Source: an uncultured Fibrobacter sp. (GTDB lineage: Bacteria > Fibrobacterota > Fibrobacteria > Fibrobacterales > Fibrobacteraceae). Taken from it: 33,800 nucleotides of DNA. The position numbers and the translations under genes are program-made. The notes under the pieces are model-generated. The model was not told the DNA's origin. It was given only the letters and a program-made list of their open reading frames with translations, and did no database searches. How positions within the stretch are numbered: the stretch's first letter is position 1; each line of letters opens with the position of its first letter. Where the stretch lies: positions 1-33,800 of the forward strand of contig NZ_CAMVDO010000029.1 of the NCBI RefSeq assembly GCF_947166265.1, read 5' to 3'. This document shows, piece by piece, positions 24,043-32,472 of the stretch.

Positions 24043-24537
24043 CTTGTTAGCGCCGCAGCACTTCTTGTACTTCTTGCCAGAACCGCACGGGCACGGATCG
24101 TTACGGCCAACGACCGGACCTTCGTGACGGACGGTTTCCTGCTTCACGGCACGACCGTCGTAGAAATACCATGCGCCGCCCACCTTGTGGAACTCGCCGA
24201 GTTCGTGGTGGTTACGGGTGATGTTGCCCTGCTTGAAGCGTGCGACGAATTCGACCCAGCCGATATTCTTTTCTTCTTCGGTCTTGGTCTGCTTGATTTC
24301 GATGCCGAGCCATTCGGATTCCTTGCTCCAGGCGGTCACGCTCGGTTCGTCGAAGTCGCTACGCTGGGTGGCTTCGAGGGATTCCTTGAGCCAGCCGATT
24401 TCCTGCTTCACGTAGGCGGTGTAGCGGGAACGCATCAGGGCTTCGGGGCTTGCCGCGAGGGCCTTCTGCTTGATAATCGGTTCACAACATTCGCAGTATT
24501 CCTTACCGGAACCGCAGGGGCATAAATCTTTTGCCAT
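24040..24537 (-). CDS. YchJ-family SEC-C zinc-motif protein
   Basis: A 165-residue protein with SEC-C motifs at both ends: [13 protein letters not shown] (about 6-18) and [13 protein letters not shown] (about 148-160). The middle is a YchJ-type domain with [22 protein letters not shown] and [13 protein letters not shown], an NTF2-like fold. SEC-C motifs bind zinc and in SecA contact SecB and ribosomes; YchJ itself has no settled function. A protein-interaction or quality-control role is inference. It is separated from the upstream methyltransferase gene by a terminator at 24611-24631. Its stop codon doubles as the first codon of a hairpin repeat. Confidence 0.93.
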   Translation of the reverse strand: MAKDLCPCGSGKEYCECCEPIIKQKALAASPEALMRSRYTAYVKQEIGWLKESLEATQRSDFDEPSVTAWSKESEWLGIEIKQTKTEEEKNIGWVEFVARFKQGNITRNHHELGEFHKVGGAWYFYDGRAVKQETVRHEGPVVGRNDPCPCGSGKKYKKCCGANK

Positions 24538-24610
24538 AACTTAATCCTTGTGTCTTCGTTGAAGCGGCTTGGCCGCCGTTAAAAATTTGGTAAAAAAGGT
24601 AGAAAAAAAA

Positions 24611-24631
24611 CGAGCGGTTGAATTCCGCTCG
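24611..24631 (-). terminator. Intrinsic terminator of the rlmN-methyltransferase unit
   Basis: CGAGCGG and CCGCTCG pair around TTGAATT. On the minus strand the stem is followed by eight T residues (A-tract 24603-24610), 30 bp past the methyltransferase stop. Confidence 0.88.
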
Positions 24632-24661
24632 CCTTTAAATTAGTGCGTTCTCTCGTCTCGC

Positions 24662-25282
24662 TTACAGGCACTTCTTGAGAAGCCAAATTTCTTCCTTGCC
24701 TTCGCGGTTCGGGAGGCTGTTTACGGGCTTGATGCGTTCGACAACGTCGAAAACGCCGCCGAGGCGGGCCATGAGTTCGCCTTCGCTAGTGGCGTGCGGC
24801 GGACCCTGCAAGGTCTTTCCGTTCATGAGCGGATAGAGGAAGAGGATCAGGAGGCCGTCATCCTTCATCATCTTGTAGCAGACTTCGAAGAATTCGTCGC
24901 GGCGGCCCGGATGGATCGCCGTGAAGGCGCAGTAGTCATAGACGATGTCGAAAAGCTGACCGCCGCGCTTGTCGTCTTTCGGCGAGAGCGAGAACAGGTC
25001 TAGGTCCAAAGAACGCAGATTCTTGTGCTTGCGGCTCAGGTGGTCGAGTTCATCGACAGCGGTGGGGGCGAAATCGACTGCCAGCACGTCATGGCCACGG
25101 AGTGCCCAGGCTTCGGCGTCATAGCCAAATCCTGCGCCAGGAACCAAGACGGAGCCTGTTGCGGGGCAAGAGGGGTGCTTGAAAAATTCCGTCAAGGCGG
25201 GCGTCACCTTCTTGAGATTCCAGTAGTCCTTGCCGTCGGCATAGAGGTTGTCCCAGAAATCCGGGAGGTTCTGCGTTAACAT
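24662..25282 (-). CDS. SAM-dependent methyltransferase, thiopurine S-methyltransferase family
   Basis: A 206-residue class I methyltransferase of the TPMT-like family. Family features are the N-terminal FWDNLYADGKDYWNL, the SAM-binding VLVPGAGFGYDAEAWALRG, the acidic VDFAP that binds the ribose, and the YDYCAFTAIHPGRRDEF stretch after motif III. Members methylate small thiols, halides, tellurite or thiopurines; the substrate is not predictable here. Its ATG lies inside the 3' end of rlmN (7-bp overlap), so the two are translationally coupled. Confidence 0.88.
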   Translation of the reverse strand: MLTQNLPDFWDNLYADGKDYWNLKKVTPALTEFFKHPSCPATGSVLVPGAGFGYDAEAWALRGHDVLAVDFAPTAVDELDHLSRKHKNLRSLDLDLFSLSPKDDKRGGQLFDIVYDYCAFTAIHPGRRDEFFEVCYKMMKDDGLLILFLYPLMNGKTLQGPPHATSEGELMARLGGVFDVVERIKPVNSLPNREGKEEIWLLKKCL

Positions 25283-26349
25283 ACTTTACCTTCCTTTTTG
25301 TACGCAAGTTGCCCGCAGGCGGCAAGAATGTCGCGGCCACGCGGGTTGCGGATCGTGATTTGTATTTCGGCTGCTCTAACCATCGCCAAAAAGTCTTCGA
25401 CCTGCTCCGGCGTAGGGGCGTGGAGCGTTGGGTCGTCACCATCGTTCAGCACAATGGCGTTCACCTTCACGCGGCGGGGGGCGCAAATGCGGATGAGTTC
25501 CTTGGCGGCCTTGGGCGTGCAGGTGATGTCCTGGATCAGGACGAATTCAAAGGTTACATAATTATCGGTTCTACGAATGTATTCGTCAACCGCTTCCAAA
25601 AGTTTTTCGATGGGCCAGGTCTTGTTTACCGGCATTACGGACGAACGGTATTCGTTGTTCGTGCTATTGAGGCTTACCGCGAGGCAGCAGGGGGTGTTCC
25701 TGTCTACGAGTTCCTTGATTTTCGGAACCACGCCGCTCGTACTCACCGTCATGCGCTTGGAACCCATGTTGAATAGGCTCTGGTTATGCAGCGTGCAGCA
25801 GACGCGGTGAACGTTTTCGAGGTTGTTGAGCGGCTCTCCCATGCCCATGAAGATGATGTTTGTGACCTGGGCGGTTTTGCCTTCTTCGTTCAGGAGGCCG
25901 GAATCCTTCAGGTACCAGTTCACGTTGATGATTTCTTCGAGGATTTCGCCAGCTTCGAGGTTTCTTGTAAAGCCCATTTTCGCGGTGCGGCAGAAGGCGC
26001 AGTTCATGGCGCAGCCCACCTGGGTTGAAACGCATACGGAATAGCGACCGTTTGCAGGGATCATCACCGTTTCGATATGGTGACCGTCGTGGGTTCTAAA
26101 AAGCCACTTGACGGTTCCGTCGACCGAGACCATGCGGGTTTCTTCGGTGAGAGCTCGGAGACTGAACTGGGCTGCCAGTTTTTCGCGGAGGGCGGGGGAG
26201 ATGTTCCCCATTTCGTCGTAGCTTTTAACTTGCTGGCAGAAAAGCCATTTTTGAATCTGGCTAGCACGGAACGGCTTTTCGTCCTGCTCGCGGAGCCAAG
26301 CCTTGAGCTCGTCCTCCGTCAGCGTTTTTATGTTCTTCGGCCATTCCAT
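25276..26349 (-). CDS. rlmN: 23S rRNA (adenine-2503-C2)/tRNA methyltransferase RlmN
   Basis: A 357-residue radical SAM methyltransferase that makes 2-methyladenosine at A2503 of 23S rRNA and A37 of some tRNAs. The Fe4S4-binding motif is CAMNCAFC (about residues 118-125), followed by KMGFTRNL. GMGEPLNN is the SAM-contacting loop, and the C-terminal RGRDILAACGQL carries the second catalytic Cys. The longer frame starts at 26436, but residues before MEWPKNIKTL are hydrophobic and lie outside the family fold, so 26349 was chosen although no Shine-Dalgarno sequence is evident. It is followed by the TPMT-like gene with an overlap. Confidence 0.94.
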   Translation of the reverse strand: MEWPKNIKTLTEDELKAWLREQDEKPFRASQIQKWLFCQQVKSYDEMGNISPALREKLAAQFSLRALTEETRMVSVDGTVKWLFRTHDGHHIETVMIPANGRYSVCVSTQVGCAMNCAFCRTAKMGFTRNLEAGEILEEIINVNWYLKDSGLLNEEGKTAQVTNIIFMGMGEPLNNLENVHRVCCTLHNQSLFNMGSKRMTVSTSGVVPKIKELVDRNTPCCLAVSLNSTNNEYRSSVMPVNKTWPIEKLLEAVDEYIRRTDNYVTFEFVLIQDITCTPKAAKELIRICAPRRVKVNAIVLNDGDDPTLHAPTPEQVEDFLAMVRAAEIQITIRNPRGRDILAACGQLAYKKEGKVC

Positions 26350-26435
26350 CGGGGGGTAAAGATAGCAAAAAAATACATTTTTGTTAAGGGGCAAACAAGA
26401 ACAAAAATGGGGCGGAAAGACTATGATTCTAGGCA

Positions 26436-26783
26436 CTAATGCGCTGGTTTTCGCTTGATATTGTGGAGGTATGCAAGGGCTTTTTTGTTATTTTCGGCGG
26501 CTAAAACAGGGTCGGTGTTTATGACAAAGTTTCCTGTTTCGATAAGGGGATACAGTCGGTCTACTTCTTTGAAAATATCGGATAGGGATTTGTGGTAGAC
26601 GTTTGCCAAAGTGCTTAAGGAGTTGATGGAAAGCTGTCTTTTGCCTCCTTCGACCTGCGATATGAATTGCCTAGTGATGTTGGATAGGCACGACAACCCG
26701 TTTTGTGTGAGTCCCTGTCGGCGACGGCAATCTAAAAAGATTCGCCGAAGGGCTTCGTGAAGAATGTGGTCTTTGTATTCCAT
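26436..26783 (-). CDS. XRE-family helix-turn-helix regulator
   Basis: A 115-residue protein with an N-terminal Cro/C1-type HTH (about 13-72): RRRQGLTQNGLSCLSNITRQFISQVEGGKRQLSINSLSTLANVY. The classical Q-x-x-L helix-2 pattern and the IS-x-x-E-x-G-K-R recognition-helix pattern are both clear. The remaining 40 residues form a small C-terminal extension. It is probably a DNA-binding repressor. AGGA lies about seven bases before the ATG. A palindrome at 26863-26880 could be its operator. It is 86 bp upstream of rlmN on the same strand and might regulate it. Confidence 0.88.
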   Translation of the reverse strand: MEYKDHILHEALRRIFLDCRRRQGLTQNGLSCLSNITRQFISQVEGGKRQLSINSLSTLANVYHKSLSDIFKEVDRLYPLIETGNFVINTDPVLAAENNKKALAYLHNIKRKPAH

Positions 26784-27030
26784 TAGATCCTGGTGAGTTT
26801 TATTAGGTCAACACTCCTTTGCGTCCCCTGTAACAATTTTAGAATATGTGCTATTTGCGGAGTGCAAACAACTGTTTGCAAAATGTGCAAAAATTTATTA
26901 ACGTAGTAGGGGCCAATCGCGCTGGAACCCGCATAGAATAAGGGATTGAGCGAATGTCCGAAAATTATATTTAAAATAAAAGTTTGTCTTTTTCTTGTTA
27001 AATTGGAAGGCTTGGTGGAAAATTGCGGGT
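26784..27030. other. Intergenic region upstream of the XRE gene
   Basis: About 250 bp without a gene. It holds the palindrome at 26863-26880 and possible minus-strand promoter boxes. The part from 26900 to 27030 shows nothing recognisable. Confidence 0.5.
26863..26880. promoter_or_regulatory. Perfect palindrome TGCAAACA-AC-TGTTTGCA, candidate operator
   Basis: Two 8-bp arms around AC sit about 80 bp upstream of the XRE start. A partial TTGCAC (-35-like) and TATTCT (-10-like) lie close by on the minus strand, so a bound dimer would overlap the promoter. Size and symmetry fit an XRE dimer site. Confidence 0.45.
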
Positions 27031-27100
27031 TTACGGCGGCTCCAGTTTCTCGCCCGTTTGTATAAAGATGAGATTTGTTATTTGATGGTGCTTTGTATAG

Positions 27101-27137
27101 AAATAAGAAAGGCGTCTCACTTGCCGTGAAACGCCTT
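27101..27137 (-). terminator. Terminator of the broken tRNA-Arg copy
   Basis: AAGGCGTCTCAC (27109-27120) pairs with GTGAAACGCCTT (27126-27137); the single mismatch on the plus strand becomes a G-U pair in the minus-strand RNA. A T-rich tail follows on the minus strand. Confidence 0.7.
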
Positions 27138-27143
27138 CCTTTC

Positions 27144-27171
27144 TGCGGGTGCTAGGACTCGAACCTGGAGC
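27144..27171 (-). pseudogene. Truncated 3' end of a tRNA (tRNA-Arg-like)
   Basis: Twenty-eight bases match the T arm, acceptor 3' strand and discriminator of tRNA-Arg at 27331-27404, with one substitution that breaks a T-stem pair. The rest of the tRNA is absent upstream. It is either a decayed gene copy or a tRNA-derived attachment-site remnant. Confidence 0.8.
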
Positions 27172-27289
27172 GGTATATAGACCGGATGTGCCGAATTCAT
27201 ATAAAAAAGCCAGTTGTGGCACATCCTCTCGCAAATGGGCTTGCCCATTTGCTCACAAAGGCTCCAGTTTCTCGCCTGCAATCAACATG

Positions 27290-27324
27290 AACAAAGAAAA
27301 GGCCGATCTTATCGATCGACCTTT
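27290..27324 (-). terminator. Terminator of tRNA-Arg
   Basis: AAAGGCCGATC (27298-27308) pairs with GATCGACCTTT (27314-27324) with one C/A mismatch that is a G-U pair in minus-strand RNA. The minus-strand tail is TTTTCTTTG. It starts seven bases after the tRNA end. Confidence 0.75.
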
Positions 27325-27330
27325 CCTTTC

Positions 27331-27404
<74 letters not shown>

Positions 27405-27419
27405 TTGATTGATGGCCCA

Positions 27420-27447
27420 AATATAGCTTAATGAGTTTTTTTGTCAA
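27420..27447 (-). promoter_or_regulatory. Promoter of tRNA-Arg
   Basis: On the minus strand a perfect TTGACA (27442-27447) is followed after 16 bases by TATATT (27420-27425), about 15 bases upstream of the tRNA 5' end. Confidence 0.75.
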
Positions 27448-27590
27448 GGGTTTTTGTTGAAATTTTTGAAGTTTTTTTTCGGAGGCTCCAAACGGTTGCG
27501 TTTTGGCGGGGGATAAACGCTTGGTGGTTAAGGGTTTTGCTTTCAAATAGCTATCTTTTCTGCCAAATTTTTTTCTAACGGTGATGGACC

Positions 27591-29897
27591 ATGAATAAAG
27601 TCAAATCCGTATTGTTTTCGGTTCTGAATGTTTTGAAGGGCTGGCTTGTTGACCGTAGGGTGATCAAGTGGTTGATTATTTTTGCGGTGCCCGTGGTGGC
27701 GGCCTTTATTGCCGTCGTTGCGGTCTATAATCATTATGCGCCGGAGCTGCCTTCGCTTTCGCAGCTGGAGCAAATCAACCCGAAGTTGGTCACGAACATT
27801 TACGACATGAACGGAAAGATTGCCCACGAATATTTTGTGGAGCGTCGTGAGTGGACAAGTTTCGACTCGATTCCCGAAAATGCGATTCATGCCGTGATGG
27901 CGACCGAAGACCGTGCTTTCTACAGCCACTGGGGAATGAACGTGTGGGCGATTCCACCTGCAATTATCCAGAGCAAGCTGAGCGGCAAGCAACTCCGCGG
28001 TGCATCTTCCCTGACACAGCAGTTGACCAAGCTCTTGTTCCTGACTCCGGAACGTACGATTTCGCGTAAGATCAAGGAAATGATGACGGCTATCCGTATC
28101 GAGCAGACTTACACGAAGCAGGAAATTCTTGAATTCTACATGAATGAAGTCTACCTGGGTGGTGGTAACTATGGATTCCAGGCAGCGGGTAAGTTCTATT
28201 TCGGACGTCCGCTCGATAGCCTTACGATTCCTGAATATGCGGTTCTCGCCGGTATGCTCAAGGCTCCCGAATCATACCGCCCCGACCGTCATCCGAAGGC
28301 TTCCTTGGAACGCCGCAATACGGTGCTCTATGCCATGCGCGATGCGGGCTACATCAATGATGACGAATACCACGAATATATCAAGACTCCGATTGAACTT
28401 GCCAAAAAAGAAGTTTCCAATGAATCGGGCTTGTACTTCTACGAAGAAATCCGTAAGTACATGGAAAAGAAGTACGGCGAAAATTCTCTGTATGCCGACG
28501 GTATTTCCATCAACTCGACAATCGACCCCGATATTCAGGCCTTTGCCGATAGTGTTGCCCGTGTGCAGGTGGAAAAGGTCCGCCGTCGCGTGAAGTACCG
28601 TGCGACCCGCCGCCTTTACCTGACTAAGAAATACAATATGCCCGAAGACAGTGTGGTTGCGCACTTCGATAGCGTGTACACGCTTTTCAAGAAGGAATAC
28701 TTGGCCGAAGATTTGAAGCGCCCTGCTGACAAGCGCCGTTTCCCGGATAGCATTGTTTACCATCATCCTGAAATTGCGGCGATCTTGATCGAAAACGAGA
28801 CGGGGGCAATCCGTGCGATGGTGGGTGGCTCCGACTTCAACCAGTCCCGTTGGAACCGTGCGGTGCAGTCGCTGCGTCAGCCGGGGTCTTCGTTCAAGCC
28901 GATCGTGTATTCTACGGCAATGGACAACGGTGCAAGTCCCTGCGACTCCGTGAACGACCAGCCGGTGAGCATTCCCGATCCAGACGATAAGGACAAGAAC
29001 AAGGTCTGGCGCCCGGCGAACTTTGAACACGACTTCGAAGGCATGATGACGCTCCGTCGCGCCCTTTACCGCTCCAAGAACCTGCCTGCCATTCTTACCG
29101 GCATGAAATACGGCCTTAACAACGTGGTGAACTACGCCCGCAAGTTCGGTATTGTACGTGCTCCGTTAATGGCTGTTCCGAGTCTTGCGCTGGGTTCCGT
29201 AGGTGCGACCCTTATGGAAATGACTTCTGCCTATACGGTGTTCCCGAATGGCGGTAACCGAATCGAACCTTACATGATCGAATCGATTGTCGACCGCAAT
29301 GGCGAAGTGATTGAAAAGAATTCCAAGGTCGAACACGAAGTGCTGCGCCCGGCATCGGCCTACCTGATGGTGGACATGCTCAAGGACGTGAACGTCCGTG
29401 GTACGGCGGCCCGCGTGTGGGCGAGTGGCTTTACGCATCCGAGCGGTGGCAAGACCGGTACGACGAACGACTACACCGACTGCTGGTACATCGGCTTTAC
29501 CAAGCAGTATACGATGGGCGTGTGGGTCGGCTCCGACAGCCCGGGTACCTTGGGTGCCGGTCACACGGGTACCGAAGATGCGCTCCCGGTCTGGATGGCT
29601 GTGATGAAGGAGCTTCATAAGGATCTGCCGCGCAAGCCCTTCCCGGTTCCCTCGGGAGTCGTAAGCAAGGGCGTCTGCAACCATACGGGTAAGCTCGCCG
29701 GTGAGTTCTGCTCCGAAAAGACCTACTGCCTGTACACGGCGGGGTACGCTCCGACCGAGACTTGCGACGGTAACCATTTCGAAGTCAAGACAAAATCTGC
29801 TGACGATGCAACGCTCTTCAGCAACAAGGGTGCCAGTTCCGCTCCCAAGGCCTCTAGCAGTGGCCCTGCGAAAAAGAGCACCCGTAAGATGTTCTAG
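27591..29897 (+). CDS. Class A penicillin-binding protein (PBP1A type)
   Basis: A 768-residue bifunctional peptidoglycan synthase of the inner membrane. It has a short cytoplasmic N-terminus and one membrane segment (about 26-46). The glycosyltransferase (GT51) domain spans about 70-250: ATEDRAFYSHWG with the catalytic Glu, GASSLTQQLTK, RKIKEM, and EYAVLAGMLKAPESY. The transpeptidase domain has SSFK with Ser 433 as the nucleophile, SKN at about 495, and KTGT at about 621. The C-terminal 60 residues form a Cys-containing segment and a Ser/Lys-rich tail. Length fits the family. The stop codon overlaps the stop of the convergent lipoprotein gene by 4 bp. Confidence 0.95.
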   Translation: MNKVKSVLFSVLNVLKGWLVDRRVIKWLIIFAVPVVAAFIAVVAVYNHYAPELPSLSQLEQINPKLVTNIYDMNGKIAHEYFVERREWTSFDSIPENAIHAVMATEDRAFYSHWGMNVWAIPPAIIQSKLSGKQLRGASSLTQQLTKLLFLTPERTISRKIKEMMTAIRIEQTYTKQEILEFYMNEVYLGGGNYGFQAAGKFYFGRPLDSLTIPEYAVLAGMLKAPESYRPDRHPKASLERRNTVLYAMRDAGYINDDEYHEYIKTPIELAKKEVSNESGLYFYEEIRKYMEKKYGENSLYADGISINSTIDPDIQAFADSVARVQVEKVRRRVKYRATRRLYLTKKYNMPEDSVVAHFDSVYTLFKKEYLAEDLKRPADKRRFPDSIVYHHPEIAAILIENETGAIRAMVGGSDFNQSRWNRAVQSLRQPGSSFKPIVYSTAMDNGASPCDSVNDQPVSIPDPDDKDKNKVWRPANFEHDFEGMMTLRRALYRSKNLPAILTGMKYGLNNVVNYARKFGIVRAPLMAVPSLALGSVGATLMEMTSAYTVFPNGGNRIEPYMIESIVDRNGEVIEKNSKVEHEVLRPASAYLMVDMLKDVNVRGTAARVWASGFTHPSGGKTGTTNDYTDCWYIGFTKQYTMGVWVGSDSPGTLGAGHTGTEDALPVWMAVMKELHKDLPRKPFPVPSGVVSKGVCNHTGKLAGEFCSEKTYCLYTAGYAPTETCDGNHFEVKTKSADDATLFSNKGASSAPKASSSGPAKKSTRKMF

Positions 29898-30385
29898 TAG
29901 AGATACGGAAAATCGTAAAAGTAGAAGGTGACTGTCCCGTCATCGTTTTTCCACCAGGCCATTTCGCTCCCGTCCTTGTAGAGCGTGAGTTCGTCGCTGT
30001 CCTGGTAGAAATTGAAGTAGCTGCCAAGTTCCGAGTCGTAGCCTTCGTCGTATTCCGATTCAAGGTAATAGTAGCGGTCGCCGTCCAGGTTTAGGTTGGC
30101 GAGTCCGTCGCTGTCTACGCGGAGCGATACAAACATCGAGGTGGAATGGATTTTGCCACAGTCGTAAGCTCCGAATGAATCGAAACGGCAATCTTGTACG
30201 TAGTAGAAATTAAAACGTTTGTTGTATCTGGCGCCGTCGGCTTTCGGATCTGGGCCGAGATCGCCGCAGGCGGTCAGGAGCGTGCCGCAAGAAAGGGCAA
30301 GGCCAAGAACGGCCGAGAACGGTGCTGAAAAAAACGACGCTTTTTTCAGCGCCGTTCTTGAAAGATTTTTGAAGAGTGGATTCAT
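29894..30385 (-). CDS. Small lipoprotein of unknown function
   Basis: A 163-residue protein with a long n-region and lipoprotein signal ending GTLLTAC (Cys about 40). The mature part is rich in Tyr, Asp and Gly (NFYYVQDC, DRYYYLESEYDEGYDSELGSYFNF, DFPYLY) and predicted beta-rich. It lies 20 bp after the gene at 30406 and is probably co-transcribed with it. The coding region for residues 9-24 contains a 20-bp inverted repeat (30314-30360). No other in-frame ATG lies before the lipobox, so this start is the most reasonable. Function unknown; the tail ends in the stop of the convergent PBP gene. Confidence 0.75.
   Translation of the reverse strand: MNPLFKNLSRTALKKASFFSAPFSAVLGLALSCGTLLTACGDLGPDPKADGARYNKRFNFYYVQDCRFDSFGAYDCGKIHSTSMFVSLRVDSDGLANLNLDGDRYYYLESEYDEGYDSELGSYFNFYQDSDELTLYKDGSEMAWWKNDDGTVTFYFYDFPYLY
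30314..30360 (-). promoter_or_regulatory. 20-bp hairpin inside the lipoprotein signal-peptide codons
   Basis: Arms 30314-30333 and 30341-30360 pair over 20 positions with two mismatches. On the minus strand a GC-rich base (GAACGGCGCTG) is topped by A/T runs. Located between the upstream lipoprotein gene and the bulk of this one, it could act as an attenuator or control translation. The effect is inferred. Confidence 0.45.
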
Positions 30386-30405
30386 TGCTTTATCGAAGTT
30401 CTTCT

Positions 30406-31017
30406 TTACGGGTTCTCGTAGTCGCCGCCATAAAGTTCTTCTTCGGCTTCTTGAGTGTTTTCATCCTGGTAGGCTTCGGGGGCCTGCAGGTCGCGGGTGC
30501 TGCCGTACTTGCGCTTTTCTTCGTCGGTCAGCTTGTTGGAGTAGACGATTTCTTCCTGGCTCTGGGAAGCTTCTTCCTCTTCTTCCTGCAGAATCTTTTG
30601 ACCCTGTTCGATGCGGCGCTTGATGCGTTCGTCTTCCATCTGCTTCAGGTTCGTGCCGACCTTGGCCTGTTCTTCGGACATCACGTAGCGTTCGTTGGCT
30701 TCGTCCATGGCGCCCTTGATGCCGACCAGACGACCCTTGCTGTCGACCTGAAGACCAGCCCTACGGAGAGTCGAAAGCGGAAGGCGACGGGCAGCGGTCT
30801 TGTATTCGTCCTTGAATTCGTAGCCGTCGGAGGAGGCGATTGCGTCGGCTTCGTCAGCGGTTACGTATTCCAGAGCTTCTTGCCAGCGGGAACCCTGTAC
30901 GCAGGAAGTAAAGCCAACGAGGGCATTGTCCAATGCTTCCGGATCGTCGGAGCGCGTACCGCCACAGGCGGTCAAGGCGAGTGCTGCCAAAGAAAGACCT
31001 AATAAAAGCTTTTTCAT
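30406..31017 (-). CDS. Lipoprotein of unknown function with acidic coiled-coil tail
   Basis: A 203-residue lipoprotein with signal MKKLLLGLSLAALALTAC (Cys 18). The first domain (about 25-95) reads like a small helical fold (NALVGFTSCVQGSRWQEALEYVTADEADAI). The second half is a highly charged helix (about 115-160: EEQAKVGTNLKQMEDERIKRRIEQ and a Glu run), likely a coiled coil. GGAGG 10 bases upstream supports the start. It is divergent from the TraB-family gene and followed 20 bp later by another lipoprotein gene. No known family recognised. Confidence 0.82.
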   Translation of the reverse strand: MKKLLLGLSLAALALTACGGTRSDDPEALDNALVGFTSCVQGSRWQEALEYVTADEADAIASSDGYEFKDEYKTAARRLPLSTLRRAGLQVDSKGRLVGIKGAMDEANERYVMSEEQAKVGTNLKQMEDERIKRRIEQGQKILQEEEEEASQSQEEIVYSNKLTDEEKRKYGSTRDLQAPEAYQDENTQEAEEELYGGDYENP

Positions 31018-31134
31018 AGGTTAAACCTCCGAAAAAATAAATTCGCTATAAATATATTCATTTTTAGCGAAAGTCAATGAAGAACGTCTTTTTTTTTCGT
31101 TCAAAAGGTCATTTTCTTGCTATCATTTACGTCC

Positions 31135-32304
31135 ATGAACGAAAACGCAGATATTTACCGCATCCGTAAAGACGACCGTGAAATTATTCTTATCGGTACT
31201 GCCCATATTTCCCAGGCCTCCAAGGAGCTGGTTCGCGAAACGATAGAGGCTGAAACTCCGGATACGGTCTGCGTTGAACTGGATGAAGGCCGCCTGAATT
31301 CCATCAAGGATCCGGACCGCTGGAAAAAGATGGACCTGAAGCAGGTTATCAAGAAAAAGCAGTTGGCGACGCTGATTGCAAACCTCGTACTCGGGTCGTA
31401 CCAGAAACGAATGGGTGCCCAGACGGGTGTAAAGCCCGGTTCCGAATTGAAGGAAGCGGTCGAAGTCGCCGAAAGACAAAACAGCAATTTGGTTCTTGCG
31501 GACCGCGATATCAAGATTACTCTGAAACGCACCTGGGCCTGTACTCCGTGGTACCGCAAGCTGAACCTGCTGGCGGGGCTTTTTGCAAGCATTTTCGACA
31601 AGACCGAAGTGAGCGAAGAAGAACTCGCCAAAATCAAGGAACAGGATGCGCTGAGTTCCATGATGCAGGATTTCGGGAAATCTTTCCCCGAAGTAAAGCA
31701 GGTGCTGATCGATGAACGCGACCAGTTCCTGGCGAGTAAGATCAAGAATGCCCCTGGCAAGAAAATCATTGCGGTCGTGGGGGCCGGCCACATGAGAGGT
31801 ATTGCGCAGATTATCGAGCAGGACAAGGAACTGCCGAGCGAAGAATCCATTAGCGTTATTCCGAAAAGCGCTCCGATCTGGAAAATTATCGGCTGGGCGA
31901 TTCCTGTTGCCATTGTTGCAAGTATCATTGCGGTCGGTATTCATACCGGTGCCGAAAAGGCCGGCGAACTCAGCCTTCAGTGGGCGATGCTTACGGGCGG
32001 TGGTGCGATGCTTGGAACCATCATTGCTGGCGGACATCCGCTGACGGTCTTGGTTGCCTTGGTGGCGGCTCCGTTTACGGGACTTACTCCGCTTATTGGT
32101 GTCGGTTTCTTTACGGCGCTGACGCAGGTTTACATGAGACCTCCGCGAGTGTCTGAAATGGAAACGCTGACGGACGATATCTGGCAGGTGAGACGCTGGT
32201 GGAAAAACCGCGTGACCCGAGTCATCCTTTGTTTCCTTTGTCCGGGAATCCCTGCGATTATTGGAAAGATTCTTGCGATATTCAAAATTTACCAGGCGAT
32301 GTAG
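31135..32304 (+). CDS. TraB-family membrane protein
   Basis: A 389-residue TraB/PrgY-family protein. The N-terminal catalytic-like domain has IGTAHISQAS (about 15-24), VCVELDEGRL (about 45-54), LADRDI (about 122) and AVVGAGHMRGI (about 213-223), each typical of the family, which has a suggested metalloprotease or peptide-inactivating role in conjugative pheromone control. The C-terminal part holds three hydrophobic blocks (about 247-270, 282-332, 358-387), so the protein is membrane-anchored. The open frame can begin at TTG 31117, but ATG 31135 starts the conserved fold. Substrate unknown. Confidence 0.9.
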   Translation: MNENADIYRIRKDDREIILIGTAHISQASKELVRETIEAETPDTVCVELDEGRLNSIKDPDRWKKMDLKQVIKKKQLATLIANLVLGSYQKRMGAQTGVKPGSELKEAVEVAERQNSNLVLADRDIKITLKRTWACTPWYRKLNLLAGLFASIFDKTEVSEEELAKIKEQDALSSMMQDFGKSFPEVKQVLIDERDQFLASKIKNAPGKKIIAVVGAGHMRGIAQIIEQDKELPSEESISVIPKSAPIWKIIGWAIPVAIVASIIAVGIHTGAEKAGELSLQWAMLTGGGAMLGTIIAGGHPLTVLVALVAAPFTGLTPLIGVGFFTALTQVYMRPPRVSEMETLTDDIWQVRRWWKNRVTRVILCFLCPGIPAIIGKILAIFKIYQAM

Positions 32305-32321
32305 TCGCTTGAATTTAGGAT

Positions 32322-32472
32322 GGTCGCGAGAGTGCGGGCCAATGGGAAGGCTTCACTTATTTGCAGACCGAGCGGTCTTTGTGAGCGACAAAGCCCCAGG
32401 CGTTAAGCTGGGGCGGTCGCGAGAGCACGGGCCAATGGGTTTGCTTCACTTATTTGCAGACCGTGCGGTCTT
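32322..32472. repeat. Direct 58-bp repeat (32322-32379 and 32415-32472)
   Basis: Two 58-bp copies differ at about six positions. Each contains CTTCACTTATTTGCAGACCG followed by CGGTC, forming the hairpin GACCG..CGGTC. Between them lies the hairpin GCCCCAG/CTGGGGC. The second copy supplies the last codons of prmC (stop at 32446). Confidence 0.8.

Larger units (their letters stand above)
27038..27330. repeat. Imperfect tandem duplication of tRNA-Arg 3' flank
   Basis: GGCTCCAGTTTCTCGCC occurs at 27038-27054 and 27260-27276. The tRNA-end segment beginning TTCCTTTCTGCGGGTGC occurs at 27136-27171 and 27323-27358 (36 bases, one mismatch). Each tRNA end is followed on the minus strand by its own terminator. 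Between the copies lie an inverted pair GGATGTGCC/GGCACATCC and the hairpin GCAAATGGGC-TT-GCCCATTTGC. Confidence 0.75.
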
